A model generated the notes under the pieces. It made no database searches, was not told the DNA's origin, and saw only the letters and a program-made list of their open reading frames with translations. A stretch of DNA of 64,000 nt from Glaciecola sp049650345 (GTDB lineage Bacteria; Pseudomonadota; Gammaproteobacteria; Enterobacterales; Alteromonadaceae). Positions 9,820 to 19,950 of the stretch are shown here, piece after piece. The stretch lies in NCBI GenBank assembly GCA_049650345.1, contig JBARZY010000125.1, positions 3,212-67,211 of the forward strand, written 5' to 3'. Every line of letters starts with the position of its first letter. Position 1 is the stretch's first letter. The position numbers and the translations under genes were made by a program.

Positions 9820-9955
9820 CAATTAGAATCTGGATAGTATATGACATGGTATTGTTATCGGCTAAATCTGAATTGTTTTTAGTTCTGACTAGAATAAAAG
9901 CGACATCCGATTTATAGTGTTCTGTATCGTTATTACGCTAATTTTTGGAAACCTT

Positions 9956-10924
9956 ATGTTAAGTGATGGTTTTGGCCGTCAATTCGAGTATCTTCGCTTA
10001 TCTATTACCGACGTATGTAATTTTTCATGCCAATATTGCTTGCCTGACGGCTACCAAAAAACACATAAAACCGGGTTTTTAACTAAACCTGAGATTTCTC
10101 GTTTGATTCAAGCTTTTGCCCATTTAGGAACAAAAAAAATAAGAATTACCGGTGGTGAACCCAGCTTAAGACGAGATTTAACAGATATTATTGCCATCGC
10201 AAAGCAGCAGCCAGGCATTGAACAAGTGTCGTTAACCACTAACGCATATAAGTTAGGGAAATTTGCAAAAATATGGTACGAGCATGGACTTGATTCAGTT
10301 AATGTGAGTGTTGACAGCTTTGACCCCCATCAGTTCGCCATAATTACTGGCTCTACTGATTTAGTCGAAATTTTAAAAGGCATTGATAAAGCGCTTGAAA
10401 TAGGGCTTAGAGTAAAGCTTAATTTGGTGTTAATGCGTAAATTTAATGCCAAAGTATTGCAACAAGTGTTGCATTACATAAAAGATAAATCAGTAACATT
10501 TCGTTTTATAGAGCTAATGGAAACGGGAGATAACGCTGATTTCTTTCAGCAACAGCACGTAAGCGGCAATGAGCTTCAAACGCAAATACGCCATCTAGGC
10601 TTTAGTCCCGTTGCCCGCGATGCGTATGCGGGCCCTGCAAATATATTTTCTCATCCTGATTATGAAGGGAAATTGGGTTTAATTATGCCCTATGGTAAGG
10701 GGTTTTGTGATACCTGCAATCGCTTGCGAGTATCTGCTATTGGTAAATTACATTTGTGTTTATTTGCGGATGAAGGCTATGACCTAAGGCCTTTGCTAGA
10801 GAACGACGACCCTAGCGCATTAGCAGCGCATATCAGGCAGTTAATGCCACATAAAAAGCCCACTCACTATTTGTCTAATAACGACACTGGGGCGACAACG
10901 CACTTGGCCATGTTAGGTGGCTAA
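9956..10924 (+). CDS. moaA: GTP 3',8-cyclase, molybdenum cofactor biosynthesis protein A
   Basis: 322 residues from the ATG at 9956, which has GGAAA about seven bases upstream; earlier in-frame codons give an unsupported extension. It is a radical SAM enzyme that converts GTP to 3',8-cyclo-GTP in the first step of molybdopterin synthesis. The SAM-binding Fe-S cluster cysteines are C21, C25 and C28 (CNFSCQYC). The C-terminal cluster motif is FCDTCNRLRVS...HLC, and the chain ends in the conserved Gly-Gly tail. ITGGEPSLRRDL matches the family. No other moa or moe gene is adjacent. Confidence 0.92.
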   Translation: MLSDGFGRQFEYLRLSITDVCNFSCQYCLPDGYQKTHKTGFLTKPEISRLIQAFAHLGTKKIRITGGEPSLRRDLTDIIAIAKQQPGIEQVSLTTNAYKLGKFAKIWYEHGLDSVNVSVDSFDPHQFAIITGSTDLVEILKGIDKALEIGLRVKLNLVLMRKFNAKVLQQVLHYIKDKSVTFRFIELMETGDNADFFQQQHVSGNELQTQIRHLGFSPVARDAYAGPANIFSHPDYEGKLGLIMPYGKGFCDTCNRLRVSAIGKLHLCLFADEGYDLRPLLENDDPSALAAHIRQLMPHKKPTHYLSNNDTGATTHLAMLGG

Positions 10925-10954
10925 TTTACACCAGCCGTGTGTAAGGAATAGCAA

Positions 10955-13657
10955 ATGAGCGATAGCGAAAATAACACAGTGTGGCAATCTGCTGATGGTA
11001 TCGCAACATTGGTAAATGCTGCCGCCAGTGCATTGGTACTGGTAAATAGTAAAGGGAAAATTGAATTTGCCAGTCAAGCGGTAGAAAATATTTTTGGTGA
11101 AACGCCTGATAACTTATTGGGTAAACACATCAATTCTTTGTTGTTACCCACTATGCGACAGCATCATCAGCAATACATTGATGAGTTTTTTAAAAAACCG
11201 TTTTCAAGGGAAATGGGGGAAGGCGCATCTTTTCCGGCTCAGCATAAAAACGGCAGTACAGTACACGTAAGTATTGGGTTAAGCAGCGTAGAAAAAGATG
11301 GTGAGCAATTTGTACTGGCCACCATCACCTTAGCTGCAAAGCTAAATGAAGCGACAGCTTCATTGCGTCACTCACAAAGTAGCTTAATTAGAAATATCAA
11401 TCAAAACAAACGCTTAACCCATATTGCCGAAGAGAGCACCGATGCCGTTATGTTACTTGATCAAGATAACAGTATAACATGGTTAAATCGCGCTGCACTC
11501 AACCTGATGGGCTGTCGACAGCATGAGATCATAGGGGAAAGTATCCTACATTACGTAGGTAAACAAACAACTTCGAGTCAGTTGTCTTTGCTACGCGATA
11601 GCTTAATTACTGGTGTGACCTTTAGTGGTGAGGTGGTAATTGCAAAAAACAACGATACCACGGTACAAGTTGATGCAAGCTTACAACCAGTATTTGACCA
11701 CGATGTATTGCAGGGTTTCTATTTTACCGCGAAAGATGTCACAAGTCGCAGAAGACTAGAGGCGCAAATGCGCGAAAATAACGAATTGTTAGAAACGACC
11801 GCGCGGATAGCAAAACTCGGTTTTTATTCGTTAGATCTAGTGAGTAACCAACTCAACTGGTCGGAAGAAGTTTATAATATCCATGATTTACCTAAAAGTC
11901 ACAATATACAGGTTGACGAAGCTATAAATTATTACGCGCCTGAAGCACAACCTATTATTACAAAAGCAGTTGAAAACTGCATGGAAACGGGAGATTCATT
12001 CGATCTCGAATTACCATTTATTACTGCAAAAAATAGGAAAATTTGGGTACGTTCAGTGGGTTATGCAGAGTTTAATGGTGGCAAACCTATTAAGCTCAAA
12101 GGGGCGTTTCAAGATATTACAAGTTTGCGTCAAACTGCTATTGACGCAGAACAGGCTGCTATGTCAAAAAGCCGCTTTTTGGCCAATATGAGTCATGAAT
12201 TACGTACGCCTATTACTGGTGTACTGGGGGTATCTGAATTACTGCGAGATACTTCCCTTGATGCAAAGCAAAAACATTATGTTGAGGTGATTAATCACAG
12301 TGCCGATAGTTTATTGTTTTTGGTTAATCAGGTACTCGATTACGCGAAGCTAGATTCTGGGTATCAAAAAGTCAATGAAATACGGTTCAAGCTTAAGCAA
12401 TTTGTGCGTGATAAAGTGTACATTCATCAAGTTGCAGCGGGAGAAAAAGGCTGTAAGTTTGTCATTCAGTTTGATAGCCATGTACCTGAGCAAGTTGTAG
12501 GAGATGCCAACATAATTCTGCAAGTTCTAAACAACTTGTGTGCAAATGCGGTCAAGTTTACCCAGTATGGTGAGATATCCGTCGTTGTATCAGTCACTGA
12601 ATTTGGCTATTTAAAATTTACCGTCACCGATACCGGTGTGGGAATTGATGCGCATAATATTGATACTTTGTTTGATGAGTTTCAGCAGGTAGACAATTCT
12701 TTCAGCCGCGTTCACCAAGGTACAGGCTTAGGCCTTACCATCAGTAAACAGCTTGTTGACTTGATGCATGGTCAAATAGGAGTAACGAGTGAACTTGGGG
12801 TCGGCTCGACGTTTTGGTTTACGGCACCCTTAACTATGGGTGAAGCAACTAATCATGACTCAGCGGATAGATCTTTACCAAGTACCCTATTGTTAGTGAA
12901 AGATGAAATCTGTGCCTCTGTATGGCATGAATTGGCGCATAATCGCCGCCTCAAAATTAAACCATGCTTTGATGTATCAACGCTACTTTCAAGCCTAAAA
13001 GCTGATGCAATTTGGGATCTTGTTGTATTGGTTGACTATTCGTCAGACATTCCCCTGCAAACTTGTATTGCATCTGTGAAACGGATACTAAATTCCCAGC
13101 AACAATTTCTTATTAGTACTGATTTAGCGCCGCAATTGCCTATTGATGCACAAGATACTAGCATAACAATTGACTTACATAACCTAGCGTACGACAACGA
13201 CATACACGCGCTTGCTGATTGGCAGTTTGAAGCCCTGTCATTACGATTTAAAGAGGGGCAATGCACTAGTCCTATCGCTTTGGCTGAAAAGCACTTGTTG
13301 ATTGTTGAAGATAACAATGTAAATCAGTTGCTGTTTAAGGAAATGCTGTTAGATACGAAAGCTATAATCACATTTGCTAGCAATGGCGAAGAGGCCTTAG
13401 CAGTAATTGAAGGCGCCAGTAAGCCCTTCGATTTGGTTATAATGGATTGCCAAATGCCGGTAATGGATGGGTTCCAAGCCACCGAAAAAATTCGCGCTCA
13501 TGCCAAGCCAGAAGTGGCTAGTTTGAAAATAACGGCAGCCACTGCGCACGGTTTCGATAGTGACATTCAAAAGTGTTATGAAGTAGGCATGGATGACGTG
13601 TTGATAAAGCCTTTCTCAAAGCAACAATTGCTTGAAACAATTAAACGGAATGTATAG
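10955..13657 (+). CDS. PAS-domain hybrid sensor histidine kinase
   Basis: 900 residues with no obvious membrane helix, so probably cytoplasmic. PAS domains cover about 12-125 and 150-265, with a PAS-fold segment at about 275-390. HisKA has the phospho-acceptor His414 (MSHELRTP). HATPase_c (about 515-625) shows the N, G1 (DTGVGI) and G2 (GTGLGLTI) boxes. About 635-755 looks like a receiver fold that has lost its phosphorylation residues. A true receiver domain (about 775-900) has EDN near its start, Asp831 (IMDCQMPVMDG) and a conserved Lys in KPF. AAGGA precedes the ATG. It lies 30 bases after moaA. Signal and output partner are unknown. Confidence 0.88.
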   Translation: MSDSENNTVWQSADGIATLVNAAASALVLVNSKGKIEFASQAVENIFGETPDNLLGKHINSLLLPTMRQHHQQYIDEFFKKPFSREMGEGASFPAQHKNGSTVHVSIGLSSVEKDGEQFVLATITLAAKLNEATASLRHSQSSLIRNINQNKRLTHIAEESTDAVMLLDQDNSITWLNRAALNLMGCRQHEIIGESILHYVGKQTTSSQLSLLRDSLITGVTFSGEVVIAKNNDTTVQVDASLQPVFDHDVLQGFYFTAKDVTSRRRLEAQMRENNELLETTARIAKLGFYSLDLVSNQLNWSEEVYNIHDLPKSHNIQVDEAINYYAPEAQPIITKAVENCMETGDSFDLELPFITAKNRKIWVRSVGYAEFNGGKPIKLKGAFQDITSLRQTAIDAEQAAMSKSRFLANMSHELRTPITGVLGVSELLRDTSLDAKQKHYVEVINHSADSLLFLVNQVLDYAKLDSGYQKVNEIRFKLKQFVRDKVYIHQVAAGEKGCKFVIQFDSHVPEQVVGDANIILQVLNNLCANAVKFTQYGEISVVVSVTEFGYLKFTVTDTGVGIDAHNIDTLFDEFQQVDNSFSRVHQGTGLGLTISKQLVDLMHGQIGVTSELGVGSTFWFTAPLTMGEATNHDSADRSLPSTLLLVKDEICASVWHELAHNRRLKIKPCFDVSTLLSSLKADAIWDLVVLVDYSSDIPLQTCIASVKRILNSQQQFLISTDLAPQLPIDAQDTSITIDLHNLAYDNDIHALADWQFEALSLRFKEGQCTSPIALAEKHLLIVEDNNVNQLLFKEMLLDTKAIITFASNGEEALAVIEGASKPFDLVIMDCQMPVMDGFQATEKIRAHAKPEVASLKITAATAHGFDSDIQKCYEVGMDDVLIKPFSKQQLLETIKRNV

Positions 13658-13693
13658 CATGCGCGCCTTCTGTATTTTTGCGTCGATAATTTC

Positions 13694-15058
13694 ATGACCA
13701 CACCCATTGAACCGCAAGTTAAACCGCAGGCACCGTCAATTCGCCATGTATTCTGCCGGTGGATTTACAGTTTCTTGTTATCGGTATTGTTGCCAATACT
13801 GCTAATTGTGTTTAGAAAAAAACTTCATCATCAACATGAAAAACTACGTACTCGGCGTTTTGTAGAGCGTTTTGGGATACTTCCTAAACATTTTAAGCCC
13901 TATGGTATCCACATTCACTGTGTGTCGGTAGGTGAAATTAACGCAGCAAAGGGCTTGATTGATAATTTACTTGTTGCCTATCCACATCTACCTATCACCA
14001 TCACCACTTCGTCAGTAACTGGTGCTGTTCACGCAAGTACAGTATATCAAGATCGCGTGCAACATTGTTATTTGCCGATTGATTTGAGTGTTTTTATGCG
14101 TTCGTTTTATGGCAAGTTGAAGCCTATTATGAGTGTTGTAACCGAAGTCGAAGTTTGGCCAAATATGGTAAATGAGTGTTATAAACGCGATGTGTCACTG
14201 ATAATGATAAACGGTCGTATGACAACACGGTCGCTACAAAACTATAAGCGAGTATCGTGGTTATTTAGAGGAACTTTGCGGCAATTTGCACTTATTTGCG
14301 CTCAAAATACTGAATCGTTCGACAATTTCCTTGCATATGGGGTGTACAAAAGAAAACTCAAATTATCAAGAAACATGAAGTTTGACTTACTGCCCGATGA
14401 CAAAGATGAAGCCTTAGGTGAGCATATGAGAAAGGTTTATCAGCTTTCAGAACAACCAATTTTAGTCGCAGCATCTACCCATGATCCGGAAGAAAAACTG
14501 CTGCTCGATATGTATAAGCGCTTGAAGCAAGATATATCTGATTTAGTGTTAATTATTGTGCCTCGCCACCCCCATCGGTTTGACGAGGTTTATCAACTTG
14601 TGAAAGCCAATGGGTATAGTACTCAACGAGTAAGTGATTTAAAGGAGGGCGGTACGCAAATTGATAATGGTTTGGCTAAAACGGAATGCATTGTTGTAGA
14701 TAAAATGGGCTGGTTAAAAGCATGCTATAGCATTTGTAGTGCTGCTTTTATAGGCGGTAGTTTTGCACCCAAAGGAGGGCACAATGCATTAGAGTGTGCT
14801 TTGTATGCAAAACCAATGGTAATGGGTCCTAGCATCTTTAATAATCCGTCAATTTGTCAGCACCTTGCAGAGCAGAACGCATTGATCATAGTAGATACAC
14901 CCAATACCCTATATGAGAGCCTAACGTATTGGCTATCAAATACTGAGCATGCAAAATTAGATGGTGAGAGGGGATTAAAAGTACTCATGCGCAACGCGGG
15001 GGCTGTTGAGTATACCTTCAGTGCCTTGCGTCCTTTTTTGCCCCCTAGTACGCACTAA
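13694..15058 (+). CDS. waaA: 3-deoxy-D-manno-octulosonic acid transferase
   Basis: 454 residues. It transfers Kdo from CMP-Kdo to lipid IVA in lipopolysaccharide core assembly, at the cytoplasmic face of the inner membrane. One N-terminal hydrophobic anchor (about 28-45) precedes the GT30 N-domain with VSVGEINAAKGLI, which contains the family's catalytic Glu. Also matching are TTSSVTGA, TEVEVWPNM and the C-terminal nucleotide-sugar region with GGSFAPKGGHNALECA. The N-terminus is about 25 residues longer than in Escherichia coli KdtA. The gene follows the sensor kinase by 36 bases; co-transcription is possible. Confidence 0.93.
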   Translation: MTTPIEPQVKPQAPSIRHVFCRWIYSFLLSVLLPILLIVFRKKLHHQHEKLRTRRFVERFGILPKHFKPYGIHIHCVSVGEINAAKGLIDNLLVAYPHLPITITTSSVTGAVHASTVYQDRVQHCYLPIDLSVFMRSFYGKLKPIMSVVTEVEVWPNMVNECYKRDVSLIMINGRMTTRSLQNYKRVSWLFRGTLRQFALICAQNTESFDNFLAYGVYKRKLKLSRNMKFDLLPDDKDEALGEHMRKVYQLSEQPILVAASTHDPEEKLLLDMYKRLKQDISDLVLIIVPRHPHRFDEVYQLVKANGYSTQRVSDLKEGGTQIDNGLAKTECIVVDKMGWLKACYSICSAAFIGGSFAPKGGHNALECALYAKPMVMGPSIFNNPSICQHLAEQNALIIVDTPNTLYESLTYWLSNTEHAKLDGERGLKVLMRNAGAVEYTFSALRPFLPPSTH

Positions 15059-15076
15059 ACCTTTAGATATATTATT

Positions 15077-15985
15077 TTGCACAAACGAAATCGTCATCAT
15101 CAATCATATCCTATAAAAGCACTGATTCTGGCTTATCCTAAACTCACGCCTTATGTGCTTTATAGATCAAACCAAAGTCCAACTATCGACTTTAGCAATG
15201 CTCAGGCCGTAAAGGCCTTGAACACGGCTTTATTGTATTACTACTACGAGCTTGAATATTGGGACATTCCCCAGCAGTATTTGTGTCCACCTGTGCCAGG
15301 AAGAGCTGACTATGTGCATCATATTGCCGATTTGCTAGCGCTAGATAATAAGGGCAGAATACCAAAGGGTAATGCGGTTAAAGGGATAGATATTGGTACT
15401 GGTGCAAATATGATTTACCCCATTATTGCGCATCGCGTGTATGGATGGTCAATGCAGGGAACTGATATTGATAGTGGGGCAATAGTCAATGCAAAGTCTA
15501 TTTTAAAGGCAAACAAACATGTTCTTCAGCACATTGATATAAAGCTGCAAAAAAATAAAAACCATGTGTTCAGCGGAATCATTGGCAATGATGATCAGTT
15601 TCACTTCTGCATGTGTAACCCGCCTTTTCATGCTTCTAAATCACAAGCTGAAGCGGGCTCATATAGAAAACAAACCAACCTGTCGCAAAATAAAGCAAAG
15701 CGAGGCTCTGATGTAAAAGCAACCTTAAATACAACATTGAACTTTGCGGGCAAATCTAACGAATTGTGGTGCAAAGGCGGTGAGCTTAAATTTGTGGAAG
15801 GCATGATAAAAGAGAGTGTTACTTATGGACAGAACGTTGGTTGGTTTACCAGTTTAATTTCAAAAAAGGCAAACTTACCAAGCTTGCAGAAAGTACTCGC
15901 GAGTGTGAATGTTAGCCAATCGAAAACTATCAACATGGCACAGGGTCAAAAGGCGAGTCGTTTTATAGCATGGACGTTTCAGTAG
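15077..15985 (+). CDS. rlmF: 23S rRNA (adenine(1618)-N(6))-methyltransferase
   Basis: 302 residues. This SAM-dependent enzyme methylates A1618 of 23S rRNA. Diagnostic features are the start HKRNRHHQSY, WDIPQQYLCPPVPGRADY, the SAM motif GIDIGTGANMIYPII and the catalytic CNPPFHAS. The start is TTG: an in-frame stop lies only six codons upstream and no ATG is available. No clear Shine-Dalgarno sequence is visible, so translation may depend on the gene just upstream, 18 bases away. Confidence 0.93.
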   Translation: MHKRNRHHQSYPIKALILAYPKLTPYVLYRSNQSPTIDFSNAQAVKALNTALLYYYYELEYWDIPQQYLCPPVPGRADYVHHIADLLALDNKGRIPKGNAVKGIDIGTGANMIYPIIAHRVYGWSMQGTDIDSGAIVNAKSILKANKHVLQHIDIKLQKNKNHVFSGIIGNDDQFHFCMCNPPFHASKSQAEAGSYRKQTNLSQNKAKRGSDVKATLNTTLNFAGKSNELWCKGGELKFVEGMIKESVTYGQNVGWFTSLISKKANLPSLQKVLASVNVSQSKTINMAQGQKASRFIAWTFQ

Positions 15986-16037
15986 TAGTCTGCTTGCGCA
16001 CCTAACACTTCGCTAGGCACGCCAGCAGTTTGATTGG

Positions 16038-18215
16038 TTATTCCTCACCACCTGTTACAGGAAATCCTCGGTCACGCATAAGTGCTTCTACATTAGCGTC
16101 GCGGCCTCTAAATTTACGGTAGGCTTCGCTTGGCTCCATGGCGTTTCTCACCGCAAACAAGTATTTAACTAAACGTTCGCTTAGTGCCTCATCATAAAAT
16201 CCGCCCGGTGCTTGCGCGAAGGCTTCTGCTGCATCTGAGGTAAGTACTTCTGCCCACATATAACCGTAATAAGCGGCCGCGTATCCTTCACCTGAGAAAA
16301 TATGCCCAAAGTGAGTGCTTCTGTGACGCATCACAATTTCTTCAGGCATACCCAAGCGCGTCAGTTGCTCTTGTTCAAAGGTGTCGGTATTAATATTGGC
16401 CGGGTCGGTTGTGTGATACAACAAGTCCATAATTGCAGAGGCTAGGTATTCCGTGGTTTTAAAGCCTTCATTAAAGGTAGATGCTTGTTTTATTTTATTT
16501 ACCAAGCTGGCTGGAATAGGCTCGCCGGTTTGATAGTGCACTAAATAGTTGTTAATCACTTCATCGGTTAAAATCCAGCGTTCAAGTAATTGAGACTGGA
16601 ACTCCGTATAGTCACGCACGCCAGAATGCGAACTGGGGTATTTTACATTGGCAGCTAAAAAGTGAAGCGCATGACCAAATTCATGAAAATATGTTTCCGC
16701 ATCGTCCCATGAAATTAAGGTTGCTTCGCCTGGAGCACCTTTAACAAAGTTTGAGTTGTTCGACGACAATACCGACTTTTCGCCTTCAAATGTGGTGTAA
16801 GAACGATATGTTGTTGCCCATGCGCCCGAGCGTTTACCCTGGCGAGCAAATGGGTCTAAATACCACAAACCAATAAACTTACCACTGGTTTTATCATGTA
16901 CTTCCCACACATTCACATCTTCGTGAAATACCGGAACTTTGCCACTTGGGATAGGCGTAAATTCAAAATTAAATAGTCGGCCAGCAACGTAAAACATTGC
17001 TTCACGAAGCTTATCGAGTTGCAGATATTGTTTTACTTCGTCTGAATCAAGATCGTATTTCGCTTTGCGCACTTTTTCTGCGTAGAAGCGATAATCCCAA
17101 GGCGCAATAGTAATGTTTGCATTCTCGCTATCAGCAATGGCTTGCATATCGCTGACTTCTTCAGATACTCGTGCAATTGCCGCTGGCCATACTTTTTCCA
17201 TTAATGCCATGGCGTTTTCTGGTGTTTTCGCCATTCTGTCTTCTAAGCGCCATTGTGCGTAGTTGTCAAAGCCAAGCAAGCTTATACGTTCATGCCGCAA
17301 GGTTAAAATTTGCTTAATATTGTCGCTGTTGTCGTATTCATCGCCATTGTTACCGCGCGAATAATAGGTTTCCCATACTCTTTGACGCAAGTCTCTGTCG
17401 GTTGAATAGGTTAAAAATGGGTCCATAGACGAACGTGTATTCGTAATGGCATACATGCCATCTTGTCCTCTATCGGTAGCCATTTTAGCGGCCGCTTTTT
17501 TAAATGACTCCGGTAAGCCATTTAACTGGTCGCCAGTTAAGTACAATACATAGTTTTCTTCGTCGGCCAATACATTGTTAGCAAATTGCGTATGCAAGCT
17601 CGCTAGCTCTTGGTTGATTTGGGCGTAACGTTGTTTGTCAGTGTTATTCAGTAGCGCGCCATTGCGCACAAAACCGTGATAGCGATTGCTCGCAATGCGT
17701 TTCTCTTCAACCGTGAGTGTAGCCATTTCGTCACTTTCATATACGGCTTTTATGCGCTCAAAAAGTGCTTTTTTTTGGCTTATTTTAGAACGATAGGCCG
17801 AAATCTGAGGCGCCATATCACGTTGAATTGCGCGAAATTCTGCAGATGACTTGTTAGAACGCCAAATGCCCCAGTAAATAAAAATACGACTTAGCTCTTT
17901 TGAGGCTTTTTCCATTGCAACTATGGTATTTTCAAATGTTGGTGGTTCAGGGTTATTGGCAATCACTTCGTATTCTGCAAGAGACTTTTGCATAGCAAAT
18001 TCTAGAGCAGGTTTTAAATCTGCTAGTGACATTTCATTAAACGCCGGCACACCGCCATAGGGTCCTTCAAATGGTTTAACGAGGACATTATTAGGTAAGG
18101 TGTCTTTTATTTGGGTGTTCGCTTGTTGATCCAATGAACCTTGTTGCGTTGTGCTACAAGCAGACAAGCTCAGTACAACGGCAGCGCAAATTATGCCAAT
18201 AAGAGGCTTCTTCAT
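16038..18215 (-). CDS. M3 family metallopeptidase, peptidyl-dipeptidase Dcp-like lipoprotein
   Basis: 725 residues. The signal peptide ends in a lipobox (LSACS), so this is an outer- or inner-membrane lipoprotein facing the periplasm, unlike Escherichia coli Dcp. The M3 zinc motif HEFGHALHF (about residues 515-523) carries both His ligands and the catalytic Glu; a downstream Glu and the HRSTHFGHIFSGEGYAAAYYGYMWAE region match the thimet/Dcp family. Dcp enzymes release C-terminal dipeptides from short peptides. Length is within the family range plus the lipoprotein extension. The promoter region is shared with the divergent EAL gene. Confidence 0.9.
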   Translation of the reverse strand: MKKPLIGIICAAVVLSLSACSTTQQGSLDQQANTQIKDTLPNNVLVKPFEGPYGGVPAFNEMSLADLKPALEFAMQKSLAEYEVIANNPEPPTFENTIVAMEKASKELSRIFIYWGIWRSNKSSAEFRAIQRDMAPQISAYRSKISQKKALFERIKAVYESDEMATLTVEEKRIASNRYHGFVRNGALLNNTDKQRYAQINQELASLHTQFANNVLADEENYVLYLTGDQLNGLPESFKKAAAKMATDRGQDGMYAITNTRSSMDPFLTYSTDRDLRQRVWETYYSRGNNGDEYDNSDNIKQILTLRHERISLLGFDNYAQWRLEDRMAKTPENAMALMEKVWPAAIARVSEEVSDMQAIADSENANITIAPWDYRFYAEKVRKAKYDLDSDEVKQYLQLDKLREAMFYVAGRLFNFEFTPIPSGKVPVFHEDVNVWEVHDKTSGKFIGLWYLDPFARQGKRSGAWATTYRSYTTFEGEKSVLSSNNSNFVKGAPGEATLISWDDAETYFHEFGHALHFLAANVKYPSSHSGVRDYTEFQSQLLERWILTDEVINNYLVHYQTGEPIPASLVNKIKQASTFNEGFKTTEYLASAIMDLLYHTTDPANINTDTFEQEQLTRLGMPEEIVMRHRSTHFGHIFSGEGYAAAYYGYMWAEVLTSDAAEAFAQAPGGFYDEALSERLVKYLFAVRNAMEPSEAYRKFRGRDANVEALMRDRGFPVTGGEE

Positions 18216-18420
18216 GATGATTCCTTTGTTTAATCGGTCTATCGATAATGCTTATTTTAATTATTGTTAGATACGAGATCTTACTGATTTAGCTTAATTT
18301 TTAACAAACTTGGTTACTATTCAAGCAAACGCTTTTGATTTATAAAAAAATTGTTATCAATTCGTAATAAAGCTGTCATTGTAGCTTTCTTAAAATTTTA
18401 GTTTATTCTATTGGAAAGCT

Positions 18421-19950
18421 ATGCAAAGCAGTTCGCTTAAACGCCTTTACATTACCTTATTTGCCATTATTGCAACAAGTACTTTGGTTATGTTAACTGT
18501 TTATACGATGAAGTTAATAGGTGAGCACCAACAAACTCGTTTTTCCCATGAAGTGTTGCGCTTGGTCAATAATGTGGCTGATGAAACAAAAAGTAACCTC
18601 GCTCTGTTGAATCAAGCAGTGGATCTTGGGTTTTGTAACGATCAAAAAATTAGAGCTATGCGCCAATTTGTGTTTAAAAGCCGCTATGCAAAAGAGATAG
18701 GGTATTACTCAAATGATACGTATTTATGCAATACTAATTTGGGGGATGCACAACAAGCACAATTAGCCATGCAGCCCGACATTATTACACCCACTGGGCA
18801 TGAACTATGGCTAAATACCGCATCAAATTTATTTGAAGAAGAATATCCCATATATATTATAAAAAGTGGTGACTATCATATTGTGCTTGATCCTAATGAA
18901 ATTATGTCAGTCGATATGCCTGAGTTTGAATGGCAATGGCTTTACAAGGATAAGCAACAAACAGTGTCTCTGCTAGGTACGCCAGAATTGCATAAGTATG
19001 CCAGTGATAGGCGTTTCTACGATATTGATACAAGCTTTGTATTGGTGTGTAGCGAAGGCGCTGTATATTGTATCGCATCACGCGACTATTTGAGTCGGCA
19101 GTTTTCAATACCCATAATATTAGCAATTGTGATGGGTGTAATAATGGCGTTGTGTGCTTTTTATTGGCTTGGTCATCTTATTCTGAGTTACTATTATTGT
19201 CATCATATGCGCATTAAAAGAGGCCTTAAAAACCGCGCTTTTTACCCCTTGTATCAACCTATTATTGAACTTGAAACAGGTAAAATAATTGGCTGCGAGG
19301 TGCTTGCGCGTTTTAAAGATGATTTGGGTATCTTAAGCCCTGCTGAGTTTATTCCAATCGTGTTGCAACAACATAAAACCGTTGAGTTTACGCGAATAAT
19401 TTTGAAAGTGGCAATGTCACAACTGGTTAAGCAGGTTAATTTGCCGGCTGCGTTTAAAGTGAATTTTAATGTGTTTCCTAACGACTTAACCAAAAACAAT
19501 TTTGAGCGGATTTCAAGACATAAAGATTTATTTTCCAGTCGTTTCCAGCTATGTTTTGAAATAACAGAAGACGAACCCTTCAAAAATGATACCGCTACAA
19601 ATGCATTAAAAAAACTTAAAGAAACCGGCGCAGAGGTTGCTATTGACGATTTTGGCACCGGTTATTCAAACTTGACCCAATTACAAAGTATTCCGTTTGA
19701 CTATTTAAAAATGGACAAAAGTTTCTGTATTGGTTTAGAGCGCAGCGCGTTTCGAGCGAGCTTAATACCGCAGATTGTTAAGATTGCAGATATGCTCGAT
19801 GTACCCGTTGTTGCCGAAGGGGTAGAAACCAACACGCAACGCAAAATATTAATTCGTGAGGGTGTAAAACTGGCGCAAGGCTTCTTTTTCTCGCGCCCTA
19901 TATCGGCTAACCGACTGGGCAATTTGGTGCTAATGCAGGCCAGTGTTTAG
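18421..19950 (+). CDS. CSS-motif EAL-domain c-di-GMP phosphodiesterase
   Basis: 509 residues. A membrane helix at about 8-30, a periplasmic CSS-type sensor domain (about 40-230) with cysteines at LGFCND, LCNTN, VLVCSE and YCIAS, a second helix at about 233-255 and a cytoplasmic EAL domain (about 270-505). Catalytic residues are present: Glu in CEVLARF (EVL replaces EAL), the Asn of NVF, Glu in EITED, the DDFGTGYSN motif, Lys in KMDKS and Glu in AEGVET. It should hydrolyse c-di-GMP, controlled by periplasmic disulfide or redox state as in Escherichia coli Pdc proteins. GGAAAG precedes the ATG. The 3' end overlaps convergent purU by four bases. Confidence 0.88.
   Translation: MQSSSLKRLYITLFAIIATSTLVMLTVYTMKLIGEHQQTRFSHEVLRLVNNVADETKSNLALLNQAVDLGFCNDQKIRAMRQFVFKSRYAKEIGYYSNDTYLCNTNLGDAQQAQLAMQPDIITPTGHELWLNTASNLFEEEYPIYIIKSGDYHIVLDPNEIMSVDMPEFEWQWLYKDKQQTVSLLGTPELHKYASDRRFYDIDTSFVLVCSEGAVYCIASRDYLSRQFSIPIILAIVMGVIMALCAFYWLGHLILSYYYCHHMRIKRGLKNRAFYPLYQPIIELETGKIIGCEVLARFKDDLGILSPAEFIPIVLQQHKTVEFTRIILKVAMSQLVKQVNLPAAFKVNFNVFPNDLTKNNFERISRHKDLFSSRFQLCFEITEDEPFKNDTATNALKKLKETGAEVAIDDFGTGYSNLTQLQSIPFDYLKMDKSFCIGLERSAFRASLIPQIVKIADMLDVPVVAEGVETNTQRKILIREGVKLAQGFFFSRPISANRLGNLVLMQASV

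Noticed and set aside
1674..9822. Defence island, CRISPR array or prophage
   Set aside because: No direct-repeat arrays, phage structural genes, integrase or restriction genes were found here or elsewhere in the window. The only mobile-element protein is the IS91-type fragment at the right edge.
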